From positions 151,222 through 215,221 of the forward strand of contig NMRB01001188.1 of NCBI GenBank assembly GCA_002633025.1: DNA of 64,000 nt, read 5' to 3'. The notes beneath the pieces were generated by a model, which worked only from the letters and a program-made list of their open reading frames with translations, did not search any database and was not told the DNA's origin. Position 1 is the stretch's first letter. Each line of letters opens with the position of its first letter. The position numbers were made by a program, and so were the translations under genes. Shown in pieces: positions 31,701 to 36,425 of this stretch. The stretch is from Notospermus geniculatus (taxonomy: Eukaryota > Nemertea > Pilidiophora > Heteronemertea > Lineidae).

Positions 31701-32523
31701 AGGCCTACATCTCCACTGCGCATTCGGCAGTCTTCCGCCGCGCTGCCTACGCATCAGAAAATCGCAACACAAAACCGGATAATTGTGAGGGTTTCATCGC
31801 GAGAAGGCCTAGAGAACTCCCACCAAGAGTATTTGGAAAACAAGCCTATTAAACCTACGTTTTGCATTCTCTTCCCTTGCATTTAGGCTTGACGCACACT
31901 GGCACGCCATGTTCGTCAAACTTCTTGTCCACGTAGTTCTTATCTTCCTCTGCCGCGGAATTGTTGGCCGCTTTGGTCGAATTATCGGCATCTGCGGTAC
32001 CCGCCTTTCCCTCTTCAGTCGTTTTTTTATCTTCTGCTGCCTCGGATTTTCCCCCTTTTGCCGTTATTTCCTCCGACTTGTCCTCGACGGGTGCTTTTTC
32101 TGCATCAATATTGACCTCCGCTGCGAAAAAGGGCAAGGTCATAATCAAGGTCAACAAGAAATTGTCAAGGTCAATTTGCGTCGTTTTGCCATTGCTATTC
32201 CCTTTATAGGCCCGCAGGAGTATTGCAAGAGCTGACATAACTGGCCAGTGTGCCCATAGTGGCGCCTCAATAGGCCTAGGCTAGTTGCTAGTTGGTCGCA
32301 CAAGCTCACCCCCTAGGAATCCTAGGGGGTGAGCTTGTGGGAGCAACTAGGCCTGTCGACGCGCCAGTGTGGTGTGCCCTCCAAGTTATGTAACTAGCGA
32401 GACATAAGCATCTGCCTTCGCTGGAACCGCACACTGGTACAAAATGCCATTTGAAAACTTACCCGCGGTTATCATGGTCACCAATGCGAGGAAGAACAAC
32501 GCAATGAGAATGACCCCTCTCAT
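4199..32523 (-). CDS. GPI-anchored mosaic adhesion-type protein, whole gene (28 exons)
   Basis: This is a single minus-strand gene rebuilt from splice sites. Exon phases agree at every junction except around the Ns at 20815 and 25396. In order the product has a signal peptide (residues 1-20), an acidic Lys/Glu/Ala-rich region (21-100), an EGF-like domain (about 100-138) and a polybasic segment (about 180-195). Then come about eight modules of ~160 residues, a discoidin-like domain, a cysteine-containing tail with an Asp-box-like SSDAGKTF motif, and a hydrophobic C-terminus typical of a GPI signal. Each module has an N-half ending in a C-x-(I/V)...G-x-N-x-x-C element and then L-G-x-(I/V)-T-N-x-G, and a C-half with W-(V/L)-x-A-G-V and L/I-W-V-G. 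Modules are bounded by phase-0 introns, most with an internal phase-1 intron. The product is probably extracellular and membrane-tethered. The role in adhesion or recognition is inferred from architecture, and I do not recognise an orthologue. Confidence 0.78.
4956..5020 (-). CDS. Mosaic gene exon 26
   Basis: 65 bases, phase 2 in, phase 1 out. It encodes K-Y-Q-M-K-T-K-C-Y-S-S-A-D-K-G-T-N-L-S. Acceptor GGTTGCAG, donor GTAGGT. Confidence 0.62.
5327..5414 (-). CDS. Mosaic gene exon 25
   Basis: 88 bases, phase 1 in, phase 2 out, acceptor AATTTCAG and donor GTAAGT. It reads A-Y-T-S-G-P-R-G-F-V-S-V-A-T-D-K-K-M-Y-Y-C, weakly similar to the G-T-S-P-N-G-A-F-V-M-S-S-D segment of the last exon, so two related units may be present. 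Confidence 0.65.
6173..6359 (-). CDS. Mosaic gene exon 24: discoidin-like domain, end
   Basis: Phase 0 in, phase 1 out. A-I-R-V-Y-L-T followed by K-L-V-I-Q-A-D-L-F-G-C matches the closing strands and terminal Gly-Cys of discoidin domains (A-R-Y-I-R-x-x-P...L-R-x-E-L-x-G-C). Confidence 0.68.
6676..6857 (-). CDS. Mosaic gene exon 23: discoidin-like domain, first part
   Basis: Phase 1 in, phase 0 out. The run Y-F-G-V-I-F-A-K-K-T-M-I-T-G-V followed by V-T-K-F-K-V-K-Y-S-N-D and G-W-V-E resembles the F5/8 type C (discoidin) core, in which a ligand-independent strand ending in TGV precedes F-K-V-x-Y-S-x-D...W. Moderate confidence because the N-terminal discoidin strands are not obvious. Confidence 0.65.
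8937..9063. repeat. Short inverted repeat in intron
   Basis: CCCGGGGGGTGTCACTCCC and its complement near 9040-9060 flank a short spacer. It lies in the 4.2 kb intron between exons 22 and 23 (6858-11104). Confidence 0.5.
9829..10022. repeat. Inverted repeat (MITE-like)
   Basis: GAATGAGGAACCCG near 9830 and its complement near 10010, with a second internal arm pair around GCAGTTGTACCG and CGGTACAACTG. Confidence 0.55.
11105..11330 (-). CDS. Mosaic gene exon 22
   Basis: Phase 0 in, phase 1 out. The acceptor CTCTTGCAG is followed by W-D-K-V-F-F-T-D-V. The donor GTAGGT is preferred over a second GT six bases on because only it matches the phase of exon 23. No domain recognised; it links the last module to the discoidin-like domain. 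Confidence 0.6.
11420..11665. mobile_element. Foldback MITE, family B copy 1
   Basis: Long arms containing GCGCACTTCCGCCGAAATCG and complement near 11610-11640. The centre reads GTCAGAGTCGACCATTGCTG, identical in the second copy at 18386-18628. It fills most of the 360-base intron between mosaic exons 21 and 22. Confidence 0.75.
11691..12036 (-). CDS. Mosaic gene exon 21: divergent module
   Basis: Phase 2 in, phase 0 out. The acceptor CCTTAG is chosen because the slightly upstream alternative hits a stop. It contains V-C-V-G-C-I-G-I and beta-rich sequence with H-Y-F-Y-N-V-H-V. The donor GTTAGT leads into an intron that is itself open in the same frame. Confidence 0.62.
12181..12430 (-). CDS. 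Mosaic gene exon 20: module C-half
   Basis: Phase 1 in, phase 2 out. It begins V-T-Y-R-K-M and includes V-G-V-W-L-S-V-G-V-K-I, equivalent to W-V-x-A-G-V. It ends in a lysine run at a GTAAGT donor. Confidence 0.72.
12517..12922. repeat. Inverted-repeat element in intron
   Basis: Ends resemble each other in inverted orientation (TAATGCCTAGCGTACTTTGC versus the complement of GTGCAATGCACGCTAGACTT). The interior is rich in CAGTTG/CAACTG. It lies in the intron between exons 19 and 20. Confidence 0.55.
13011..13152 (-). CDS. Mosaic gene exon 19: module cysteine motif
   Basis: 142 bases, phase 0 in, phase 1 out. It encodes E-V-K-I-T-R-C-G-A-N-L-K-G-M-C, F-K-P-T-Y-S-S, and I-V-V-T-N-T-G, matching the C...C, K-P-T-(F/Y) and V-T-N-x-G landmarks of the repeat. 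Acceptor TTTCAG, donor GTAAAA. Confidence 0.75.
13469..13858. mobile_element. Non-autonomous inverted-repeat element
   Basis: The left end (ACATTGGCCTAGACTAGTACC) and right end (GGTACCAGTCTAACATTGGC) show a partly inverted structure, and GGTCCTA/TAGGACC pairs occur inside. About 390 bases, no coding capacity. Confidence 0.55.
14160..14324 (-). CDS. Mosaic gene exon 18: module N-half start
   Basis: 55 codons, phase 0 to 0. It reads A-N-A-S-I-F-F-D-T-G-V, then F-T-V-K-A-V-V-M-V-P, and ends L-N-I-K. This is the first part of a module whose cysteine motif lies in exon 19. Confidence 0.72.
14396..14618. mobile_element. Nested palindrome with tRNA-like B box
   Basis: The outer arms CCGTATTCATAAAACTACTT and complement enclose an inner palindrome ACAGTACCGGGATTCGAACC and its complement. 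GGTTCGAATCC is the tRNA T-arm (pol III B-box) consensus, here present on both strands. Confidence 0.7.
14718..14935 (+). mobile_element. tRNA-derived SINE
   Basis: It has a tRNA-like head with an A-box-like GGTGTAGTGGTTCGGG and a B-box-like GGTCCGAATCC, followed by a body shared with copies at 17018 (+) and 46930 (-) (TCTTTACCTCACTGGCCTCT, CACCCAGGTGTACAAATGGG). It has diverged from a functional tRNA. Confidence 0.75.
15239..15409 (-). CDS. Mosaic gene exon 17: module C-half
   Basis: 57 codons, phase 0 to 0. It contains G-G-T-F-W-L-S-A-V-T-K and Q-I-H-V-T-Q-L, the C-half signature. A longer upstream open stretch exists but is out of phase with exon 16, so I chose the CTTTCAG acceptor. Confidence 0.7.
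15555..16017. mobile_element. Foldback element built from short GTAACG/AATAAAA units
   Basis: Perfect-looking ends TATGGCGGGCCGAAGCAGTC and complement. The interior consists of many copies of a CGTT(A/G)CAATAAAAAT-like unit on both arms in inverted order. 463 bases, no coding capacity. Confidence 0.75.
16098..16188 (-). CDS. Mosaic gene exon 16: small module exon
   Basis: 91 bases, phase 2 in, phase 0 out, acceptor TTTCAACAG and donor GTATGT. It reads R-T-G-S-K-S-F-D-V-A-T-L-E-I-G-Q-V, continuing the module toward its E-I-G-Q-V position (equivalent to L-G-x-I-T). Confidence 0.7.
16426..16539. repeat. Palindromic element
   Basis: Arms CATCCTGAAGAAATCAGGT and complement, then CATCACTCCCTAGCTC and complement, around a ~20-base loop. 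It ends about 70 bases from mosaic exon 15. Confidence 0.65.
16610..16887 (-). CDS. Mosaic gene exon 15: module N-half
   Basis: Phase 0 in, phase 2 out. It has C-F-L-D-I-V-L-K, V-Q-L-T-V-K-I-L-G-P-L and I-V-N-L-R-V-W-G followed by M-P-C. The phase-2 exit is matched by the following small exon. Confidence 0.75.
17018..17318 (+). mobile_element. tRNA-derived SINE
   Basis: The head GTGGTGTAGTGGCTCGGGTC with B-box-like GGTTCGATCCC, the shared body (TCTTTACCTCATTTGGCTCA, CCACCCAGGTGTTAAAGGGG) and an AT-rich tail ending near TATTATTATAAA. This is the most complete of the three copies. Confidence 0.8.
17441..17643 (-). CDS. Mosaic gene exon 14: module C-half
   Basis: Phase 1 in, phase 0 out. Two beta-type strands (S-I-V-F-A-V-A-V-K-V and V-N-I-E-A-V-L-S-Y-Y) precede N-I-L-A-L-T-V. 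A TA-flanked Tigger-like element (17769-17929) lies in the adjoining intron. Confidence 0.72.
17769..17929. mobile_element. Tigger/pogo-like MITE with TA target sites
   Basis: The termini CAGTTCTCCCTCGCTATTACG and complement of GAGTGAGGGAGCACTG are flanked by TA on both sides (17767-17768 and 17930-17931). A CAG...CTG end with TA duplication is typical of pogo/Tigger elements. 161 bases, no transposase. Confidence 0.7.
18028..18328 (-). CDS. Mosaic gene exon 13: module N-half
   Basis: Phase 0 in, phase 1 out. It includes R-L-L-L-T-V-K-F-P, M-I-C-R-F-A-F-Q, G-D-N-M-N-C, K-P-T-Y-T-Q-F and ends I-K-L-G-R-V-T-N-P-G, a textbook member of the repeat. Confidence 0.8.
18386..18628. mobile_element. 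Foldback MITE, family B copy 2
   Basis: Second copy of the element at 11420-11665, sharing CAGAGTCGACCATTGCTGA at its centre and CGATTTCGGCGGAAGTG in its right arm. It lies in the intron between mosaic exons 12 and 13. Confidence 0.75.
18820..19352. repeat. Minisatellite, ~22-26 base unit
   Basis: About twenty variants of GGTTGGATGACAAATGTTGGAG in tandem within the intron between mosaic exons 12 and 13. Minus-strand frames across it are open only because the unit lacks stops. Confidence 0.85.
19460..19698 (-). CDS. Mosaic gene exon 12: module C-half
   Basis: Phase 1 in, phase 0 out. It begins Y-D-R-A-T-V-A-M-G, like exon 7, and contains I-S-S-G-I-Q-Y and S-L-W-V-G-Q, the C-half signature. 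The donor is GTGAGT. Confidence 0.75.
19841..19941. repeat. Palindrome
   Basis: Arms CAGGGCCGACTGCCAAGAAA and complement CTTGGCGGTCGGCCCTG, loop about 45 bases. Confidence 0.65.
20241..20728. mobile_element. Inverted-repeat element rich in GGCTTAAGCC motifs
   Basis: Ends ATGCCCGGTTGTTCAG and CTGAACAACCGGGCAT are perfect inverted repeats. The interior repeats GGCTTAAGCC- and AAGCCAGAC-type motifs. 488 bases, no coding capacity. Confidence 0.7.
20816..20944 (-). CDS. Mosaic gene exon 11 (truncated by N)
   Basis: The acceptor TTGTTACAG opens a phase-0 frame beginning F-D-T-S-K-A-P-V-M-T-S-K-Y-G-F-G, the start of a module N-half. The exon stays open to the N at 20815, after which the sequence is unrelated. 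The rest of this N-half, including its cysteine pair, must lie in the unresolved join, because exon 12 needs a phase-1 predecessor. Confidence 0.65.
20945..23630. other. Intron with several foldbacks and the left part of a duplication
   Basis: No exon is required by phase. It holds a half copy of MITE family A (about 21109-21190), an inverted repeat at 21229-21407, a family L foldback (21579-21722), a palindrome at 21726-21815 (TCCTCCCACTGCAGGG and complement), an inverted repeat at 22371-22491, and from 22901 the first copy of a segment repeated from 24135. Confidence 0.6.
21579..21722. mobile_element. Foldback MITE, family L copy 1
   Basis: Ends GGGGCCTGATTCACAAAG and CTTTGTGAATCAGGCCCC; inner arms CTTAGCACTGCCCGTAT mirrored. 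Related ends occur at 25934-26043 and 26954-27338, and a diverged version (GGGCCGATTTCACAAAG) at 29632-29693. Confidence 0.75.
23631..24110 (-). CDS. Mosaic gene exon 10, copy A (complete module)
   Basis: 160 codons, phase 0 to 0, acceptor TTTACAG and donor GTAAGT. It is the clearest single module: F-V-L-K-I then T-V-E-F-L-M-P, H-I-C-N-I-E-I-C, N-V-P-C, K-P-T-F-T-S, K-L-G-H-I-T-N-N-A, W-V-T-A-G-V and L-W-V-G. Because it starts and ends in phase 0 it can be duplicated or skipped without shifting the frame. Confidence 0.85.
24416..24532. mobile_element. Foldback MITE, family M copy 1
   Basis: Arms ATGCATAAAACATCTTAAGT and complement around a loop TTTTGTTTGGAACAATAG. It is present only in duplication copy B. 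A second copy of the family is at 34442-34539. Confidence 0.75.
24757..24874. mobile_element. Foldback MITE, family N copy 1
   Basis: Arms CCGTATTCTAGAACGTTCCT and complement GGAACGTTCTGCAATACGG. Related elements at 25571-25681 and 49503-49918, and a half copy ending near 43574. Confidence 0.7.
24935..25395 (-). CDS. Mosaic gene exon 10, copy B (5' end cut by N)
   Basis: A whole module in one exon, almost identical to 23631-24110. Visible differences are Lys for Gln in I-L-S-K-N-G, Pro for Thr in S-I-I-P-H-T, and Ile for Val in T-K-N-I-K-D. The upstream end (acceptor and about six codons) is replaced by an N at 25396 followed by a run of C. The donor is CCC|GTAAGT where copy A has CCG|GTAAGT. 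See the finding on possible allelic duplication. Confidence 0.7.
25571..25681. mobile_element. Foldback MITE, family N copy 2
   Basis: Arms TCCGTATTTTAGAATGCTCC and complement GAGGAGCATTACGG, with TCCTCAAGACTACTGTTC mirrored inside. Confidence 0.7.
25704..25894 (-). CDS. Mosaic gene exon 9: module 2 C-half
   Basis: Phase 1 in, phase 0 out. It contains the H-W-L-G-V-A-V-E-F strand equivalent to W-V-x-A-G-V elsewhere. A foldback (25571-25681) sits 23 bases beyond the donor. Confidence 0.75.
25934..26043. mobile_element. MITE family L copy 2 (one end missing)
   Basis: Starts GGGGCCCGATTCACAAAGCG and has the family's internal CTTAGCACTGCCCGTAT arms, but the closing GTGAATC end is absent. Confidence 0.6.
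26120..26426 (-). CDS. Mosaic gene exon 8: module 2 N-half
   Basis: Phase 0 in, phase 1 out. It has V-F-L-E-V-Q-I-P, the M-S-I-C-G-V-L-V strand and a paired cysteine (Y-H-C), and ends in A-T-N-A-G, equivalent to the L-G-x-I-T-N-x-G end of other modules. Confidence 0.78.
26691..26912 (-). CDS. Mosaic gene exon 7: module C-half
   Basis: Phase 0 to 0, 74 codons. It begins H-D-R-A-I-L-K-I-G and contains Y-W-V-S-A-G-A and E-I-W-V-G, the C-half signature seen again in exons 10, 12 and 20. The acceptor follows a pyrimidine-rich tract and the donor is GTAAGT. Confidence 0.75.
26954..27338. mobile_element. MITE family L copy 3 (longer variant)
   Basis: Ends GGGGCCCGATTCACAAAGCA and complement GTGTGCTTTGTGAATCAGGC. 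The 385-base interior is full of ACGTAA/TTACGT words on both strands. It lies between mosaic exons 6 and 7. Confidence 0.7.
27544..27623 (-). CDS. Mosaic gene exon 6: module linker
   Basis: Short exon, acceptor CCGTAG and donor GTGAGT. It reads as G-D-K-I-T-Q-D-K-N-V-D-L-L-K-L-K-A-T-M and onward to Y-P. Phase 1 in, phase 0 out, bridging exons 5 and 7 without a stop. Confidence 0.65.
28126..28800. repeat. Tandem repeat, ~90 base unit
   Basis: About eight copies of a unit containing GTGAGTGGAGGAGGAACTAT, then GAGAGGAAGAGTTCGGCAAC and CCATGGCTTGGG. Open frames across it on both strands are repeat artefacts. It sits in the intron between mosaic exons 5 and 6. Confidence 0.85.
28938..29460 (-). 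CDS. Mosaic gene exon 5: first module halves
   Basis: Phase 0 in, phase 1 out. The exon contains two related N-halves in tandem. Each has a basic start, a K-L-T-I-(Q/E)-(F/L)-P strand, (D/N)-Q-D-(M/L)-x-V-E-L-F-T-P, and an M-L-L-(C/Y)-N-V strand. The first has an extra linker of about 40 residues, so the initial module looks partly duplicated. Confidence 0.75.
29632..29693. repeat. Short palindrome, diverged family L
   Basis: GGGCCGATTTCACAAAGGAT with complement near 29680; centre AAGACAAGTCTT. Confidence 0.55.
29948..30114 (-). CDS. Mosaic gene exon 4: acidic then polybasic segment
   Basis: The peptide begins E-C-T-E and continues with Asp/Glu/His-rich sequence. It ends in KKRKKRSKRRRKR, a run that would suit furin-type proprotein convertases. 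The donor GTATAC is weaker than the others. Phase 1 in, phase 0 out. Cleavage is inferred only. Confidence 0.65.
30252..30350. mobile_element. Foldback MITE, family A
   Basis: Arms GTTACATAGAGCTACACGG and complement near 30330-30348, with GCGACCGTGAAGCCATT in the middle. In the intron between mosaic exons 3 and 4. Confidence 0.7.
30968..31380. mobile_element. Three adjacent family A MITEs
   Basis: Three near-palindromes follow one another (30968-31093, 31108-31245, 31243-31380). Each has CATAGA(G/A)(C/G)TA(C/T)AC-type outer arms and a GTTAACAATGGCTTCACGG-like core. The last ends 21 bases from the donor of mosaic exon 3. Confidence 0.75.
31402..31496 (-). CDS. Mosaic gene exon 3: EGF-like domain
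   Basis: The peptide has the pattern C-H-N-G-R-C-H-K-E-G-Q-C-V-C-D-D-C-W-E-G-E-T-C, an EGF-like core with the usual NG and WxG positions. It joins exon 2 in phase 2 (completing Thr) and leaves in phase 1. The donor lies 21 bases from a foldback element at 31243-31380. Confidence 0.8.
31859..32120 (-). CDS. Mosaic gene exon 2: acidic region and start of EGF
   Basis: The acceptor TTTTTCGCAG and donor GTAGGT give phase 1 in and phase 2 out. The peptide is rich in Glu, Asp, Lys, Ala and Asn (probably disordered) with several Asn-x-Ser/Thr sites. It ends with cysteines that begin the EGF-like domain completed in exon 3. Confidence 0.75.
32281..32351. repeat. Near-perfect hairpin
   Basis: CACAAGCTCACCCCCTAGGA and its complement meet at a central AATC, flanked by GTTGCTAG and CAACTAGG. 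It lies in intron 1 of the mosaic gene. Confidence 0.7.
32463..32523 (-). CDS. Mosaic gene exon 1: signal peptide
   Basis: The exon starts at ATG (32523) and encodes MRGVILIALFFLALVTMITA, a short basic start followed by a hydrophobic core, which is a classic secretory signal. It ends in phase 1 at a GTAAGT donor. An acceptor-like TTTGCAG about 35 bases upstream of the ATG suggests that the 5' UTR is itself spliced; I did not find the upstream UTR exon. Confidence 0.8.
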
Positions 32524-34361
32524 CGTGGGGATCGAGGTTTGGCGCGAATTTGTGACTCCTGCAAACAGATGAGTTCAAATAACATTGTTCAATTACAAGA
32601 AGATGTATGGCACCTCAGTTTGCAGTAACTCAAGAATATACTCTAGTTTCGCCGACCTAAGGCCGACTCTTGTTATTCAAGCCTTGCCCACTAGGCCCAC
32701 TTTATTACACTTACAATTGCGTCTCCGGGAAGCCATGCTGTTCCACTTCGCGCGCGGATTTTGCAAAGCATTCACACAGATTGGAGAAGAAACATAGCTA
32801 ATAATGCATATAATATTATAAAGCGATGTATGGCTGATGTGGCATTTACCGATAGCAGTGTGATATTCACCATGTTTGTTCGCTCAAAACCTAGCAACAG
32901 GTTTCCGTCGAAACTACATTAATATGGTAATCAACATGTGACGTCATGACTTGTCACATCGAAATAACCAATCAAAATTCAGAACGTGCTTGCAGAGCTG
33001 TCTGTTCGAAAGCACGATTAAACCCTAAAACATATTCATTTATTATGCATATTTGATCAATATTGTTCTGTTAGATTGAAATGCAGTGTTGCTTTGGTAA
33101 TAAACGCATGGCATTCAATGCGATATCAGGAGCTGATCGGTTGGGACAATATATGGCACTATAGTGACACTGAAAGCATGGCTGAATAGGAAAACGATGG
33201 TTTTCTGTATATATACATCAAGTCCCAGTCTGAAAATGCCTCATTCAAATGCTATAAAGGCCCAACCTCATTGAGAAATCACAGCAGAACGTTTCTTTAG
33301 CTGATGTAGGCCACTATGTGGAAACGTTGTACCTGAAAACGCGACAACTTTATTGGTCAAATATTCCCACTACGATATCGATGCCACTTTCGCTGCTGTC
33401 GCTCTGTATCGTCATTTCTCCTGTCTTCACTTCTTCTGTTGTCTTTATCTTTTATTTTTGTTATTTCGACAGATTTCCTTTCCATTTGGTTTCGGCGGGA
33501 TGCCGCTGACATAGATAGACGACCATGAACATGCAGGCGCGGATCCAAGGGGGCACACGGGGGCACGTCCCCTCCTTTGTTCACACGACTTACGGCGACA
33601 AGCAAAGTCGGATCGAAAGGTGAATTTGTTGTGTACACGTAGCCTTCCGCCTCATCTCGTCATGAACTGATTGCAGGCGTTCAATAAGGCCTAGGTTCCC
33701 CATGGCAACAATCAACAAGATAATAAATAGCTTGAATAGTTTCAGAACATGGTTGTATTTTTGCCATAAGGTCGTACCAAGATATACTTATATGTATTGA
33801 GTTATAGGTTTATCATCAATATCTGCATCAAAGCGTCAGGTATTCCGCCTAATAGAAAGCAGGAGGAAACCGGAGCCCCCAGAACCGTGCTTACCATACT
33901 ATGGTGTGTCCAGAGCAGCGCGTCAATGACCGATGCGCAGTAAAATCATCATAGTTGAAACAGTCCATGAATTGTTAATCAAGATAAGCGTTGATGTCCG
34001 TTTTGCATCACATGTTACGGGAGACCAATCGAGGAAATTAACGTCATCAAATACTAATGGAAAAACAGTTCGTTGTTTCAATCCACTTCAATGGTTTATG
34101 GTTTTTAATAAAATGCTGGTGTGCTCCTTCCGCAAGACAATTAAATCGTCAGCAAATCAAACCCAAATATCTAATCAACAGAAGCGGAAGACAGTCAGAC
34201 GGATCTCAACAAGATCATCCCACAGAAACAAATTCGTATTTGTGCTACGAATCTTTTCTCAAGTCTGTGCTAGGTAAATCCCGCGGCCAAGAATGTAACA
34301 ATACAAGTGATTGGTCATTGAATACAGAGACATTTCTCTTAATGATCAACACCCATTCAAG

Positions 34362-34435
34362 ATGGCCGCCACGGCAGCCATCTTTGTTCTTTTTGGCAGC
34401 ACTTTGTGCGCGGTGCTGGGAGCGAGCACAGAGAG
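34362..34435 (+). CDS. Candidate signal-peptide first exon
   Basis: The ATG lies in CAAGATGGCCGCC, a strong start context. The frame encodes MAATAAIFVLFGSTLCAVLG then A-S-T-E, signal-peptide-like, to a GTTAGT donor (phase 2). I found no partner exon, and the sequence around the ATG also resembles a YY1 site, so this may be chance. Confidence 0.3.
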
Positions 34436-34441
34436 GTTAGT

Positions 34442-34539
34442 GGCCGTATGCATAAAACATCTTTAGGGTAACATTTCCCTTATCTTTTGTTTGGAACAAT
34501 AGTTTAAGGGAAATTTTACACTTACAATGTTTTCGGCCC
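34442..34539. mobile_element. Foldback MITE, family M copy 2
   Basis: Shares CCCTTATCTTTTGTTTGGAA and AAGGGAAATTTTACACTTA with the copy at 24416-24532. Confidence 0.7.
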
Positions 34540-35492
34540 CTGATCCTCAGGATGAAAAGCATTGCCCTGTGTGATAATTTCTCGTACAGTTTTGCTTACA
34601 CTTTGACAAGTGGCACAAACGACTACCCACAGTTTTCTTCGGTTTAGTTGCCCATAGAGAGCCAATTCGCGTCAGAAACTTTGCATCAAAATCTTGTTTA
34701 GTGTAACCGGTCCAAAATGGATCACCGGCCGACGCGCCAGTTCGACTACCATTCTAATCTTTATCCATGGCTACACTTATACATCACGGAATACAAATTG
34801 CATTCGATTTTTCGCCACTGAGATGTCGGGCTTTGATTAGTAACTATAGGAACAGAAAGTGCATAAAACGTATTTAATTTAGCATCATAATCCATGTGGT
34901 TTTTATTGATTGACAAGAAGGAGAAATGTCAAGCTGTGTATGATTGGGATCGCACGATTTCGACGCGCTGTGACAATGGCCGGAGAAAATAGCATGTCGT
35001 ACCTCGTCAGCTAGAGGGAAGGACTTCTAGCAGCTGTTTGTCCCACTGGAGGCCTCTTATGCCATCCTCTCAGTAGCAGTTACATGTAGCTACAATCTGG
35101 CAAGTGTACGTCAAAACGTGTGTCATGACGTCATAAGTGACGTCACACCAATCGGGACCAAACCTTGACCAATCATTGATGGGAACAATATTTACCAAAA
35201 CAGACGCCATCAAAGGAATCACTGCATATAGGCCTACTCGGGGGACACTTGTATGGACCGCTACTGGCCTAGACAGCGACAGCAGCAAGAGATTCCATTG
35301 TACCTTTGTAGGCACTATAGAAATACAGTATACAAATTGAATATAGGCATGTCGACATTGAACAATACAATTTTCTTCACAAGACGACGAAGAAAAAGAT
35401 TCATCGTACAACAAAATGAACAAAACAAAACTGTCGGAACTGAAGCAAGAGAAAATGAAAATTTCGATAATTCTGCAACTTGTTCAACTTAC

Positions 35493-35715
35493 CTCGCCGC
35501 ACAGGATATTCCATTGCAAAACTCACAATAAGACTTTGATCTGGTGTTTCTAATCCTTCAGGTGTAAATTGAACGACTGGTAATATGTAAGTTCCTCTTG
35601 TTTTATTGCAATTCTCATCAGCGAGGATTTCGTCCCGTGATGTTGGAAGGAACTTGCGCGCTCTCAACCAAACTCCACGCTTTGTCAAACCATACGCGCA
35701 CAAGCTACGAAACAT
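35493..35715 (-). CDS. Candidate 5' exon with mitochondrial-type leader
   Basis: From ATG (35715) the frame encodes 74 residues starting MFRSLCAYGLTKRGVWLRAR, rich in Arg and free of acidic residues, as in mitochondrial presequences. It ends in phase 1 at a GTAAGT donor. Continuing exons on the minus strand were not found, and I do not recognise the family. Confidence 0.35.
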
Positions 35716-36079
35716 GCAGTTCTTTCTGACACTCACCGTGCGTGGAGCATGGTGACTAACCTCGGTCTCACGATCGATTCTTGCATGTTGGTTGTTACCA
35801 TTTTAAATATGGAGATGATATTGGTTTTATCGTGATGAATATTTCGAAAAGTCGATTTTGTTGACTAAAATTTTCATGAAATAGGCCTACTTTTTTATTA
35901 AATCTTTTATTCAGTAGAAGCGGTGTTTCGTGTTATGCTTCCATGTTAATCAACAAATTAGTAGTGAGAAGTAGGACTCGGGTCTCAGAATCGATCCGGC
36001 CCGATCAAATTGAAAAACTAATCAGCCTCCTTTTTAACTCTACTGGGTGGCACATAATTTTACGGTCATGTCATACAGA

Positions 36080-36425
36080 AAGCCCCGGTGGGTGAGGCCA
36101 AGAAAGCCCGGCAGTGAGGGCCAAGAAAGCCCGGTGGGCGAGGCCAAGAAAGACTGGCGGTGAGGGCCAAGAAAATCCGGCGGTGAGGGCCAAGAAAGCC
36201 CGACGGTGAGGGGACAAGAAAGCCTGGCGGTGAGGGCCAAGAAAACCCGGCGGTGAGGGCCAAGAAAGCTCGGCGGTGAGGGGCCAAGAAAGCCCGGCGG
36301 TGAGGGGCCAAGAAAGCCCCGTGGGTGAGGCCAAGAAAGCCCGGTGGTGAGGGCCAAGAAAGCCCGGCGGTGAGGGGCCAAGAAAGCCCTGGTGGGTCAG
36401 GCCAAGAAAGCCCGGGCGGCGAGAC
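36080..36425. repeat. Minisatellite, ~24 base unit
   Basis: About fourteen copies of GCCAAGAAAGCCCGGCGGTG(AGG). Minus-strand proline/leucine-rich frames across it are artefacts of the unit. Confidence 0.85.
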
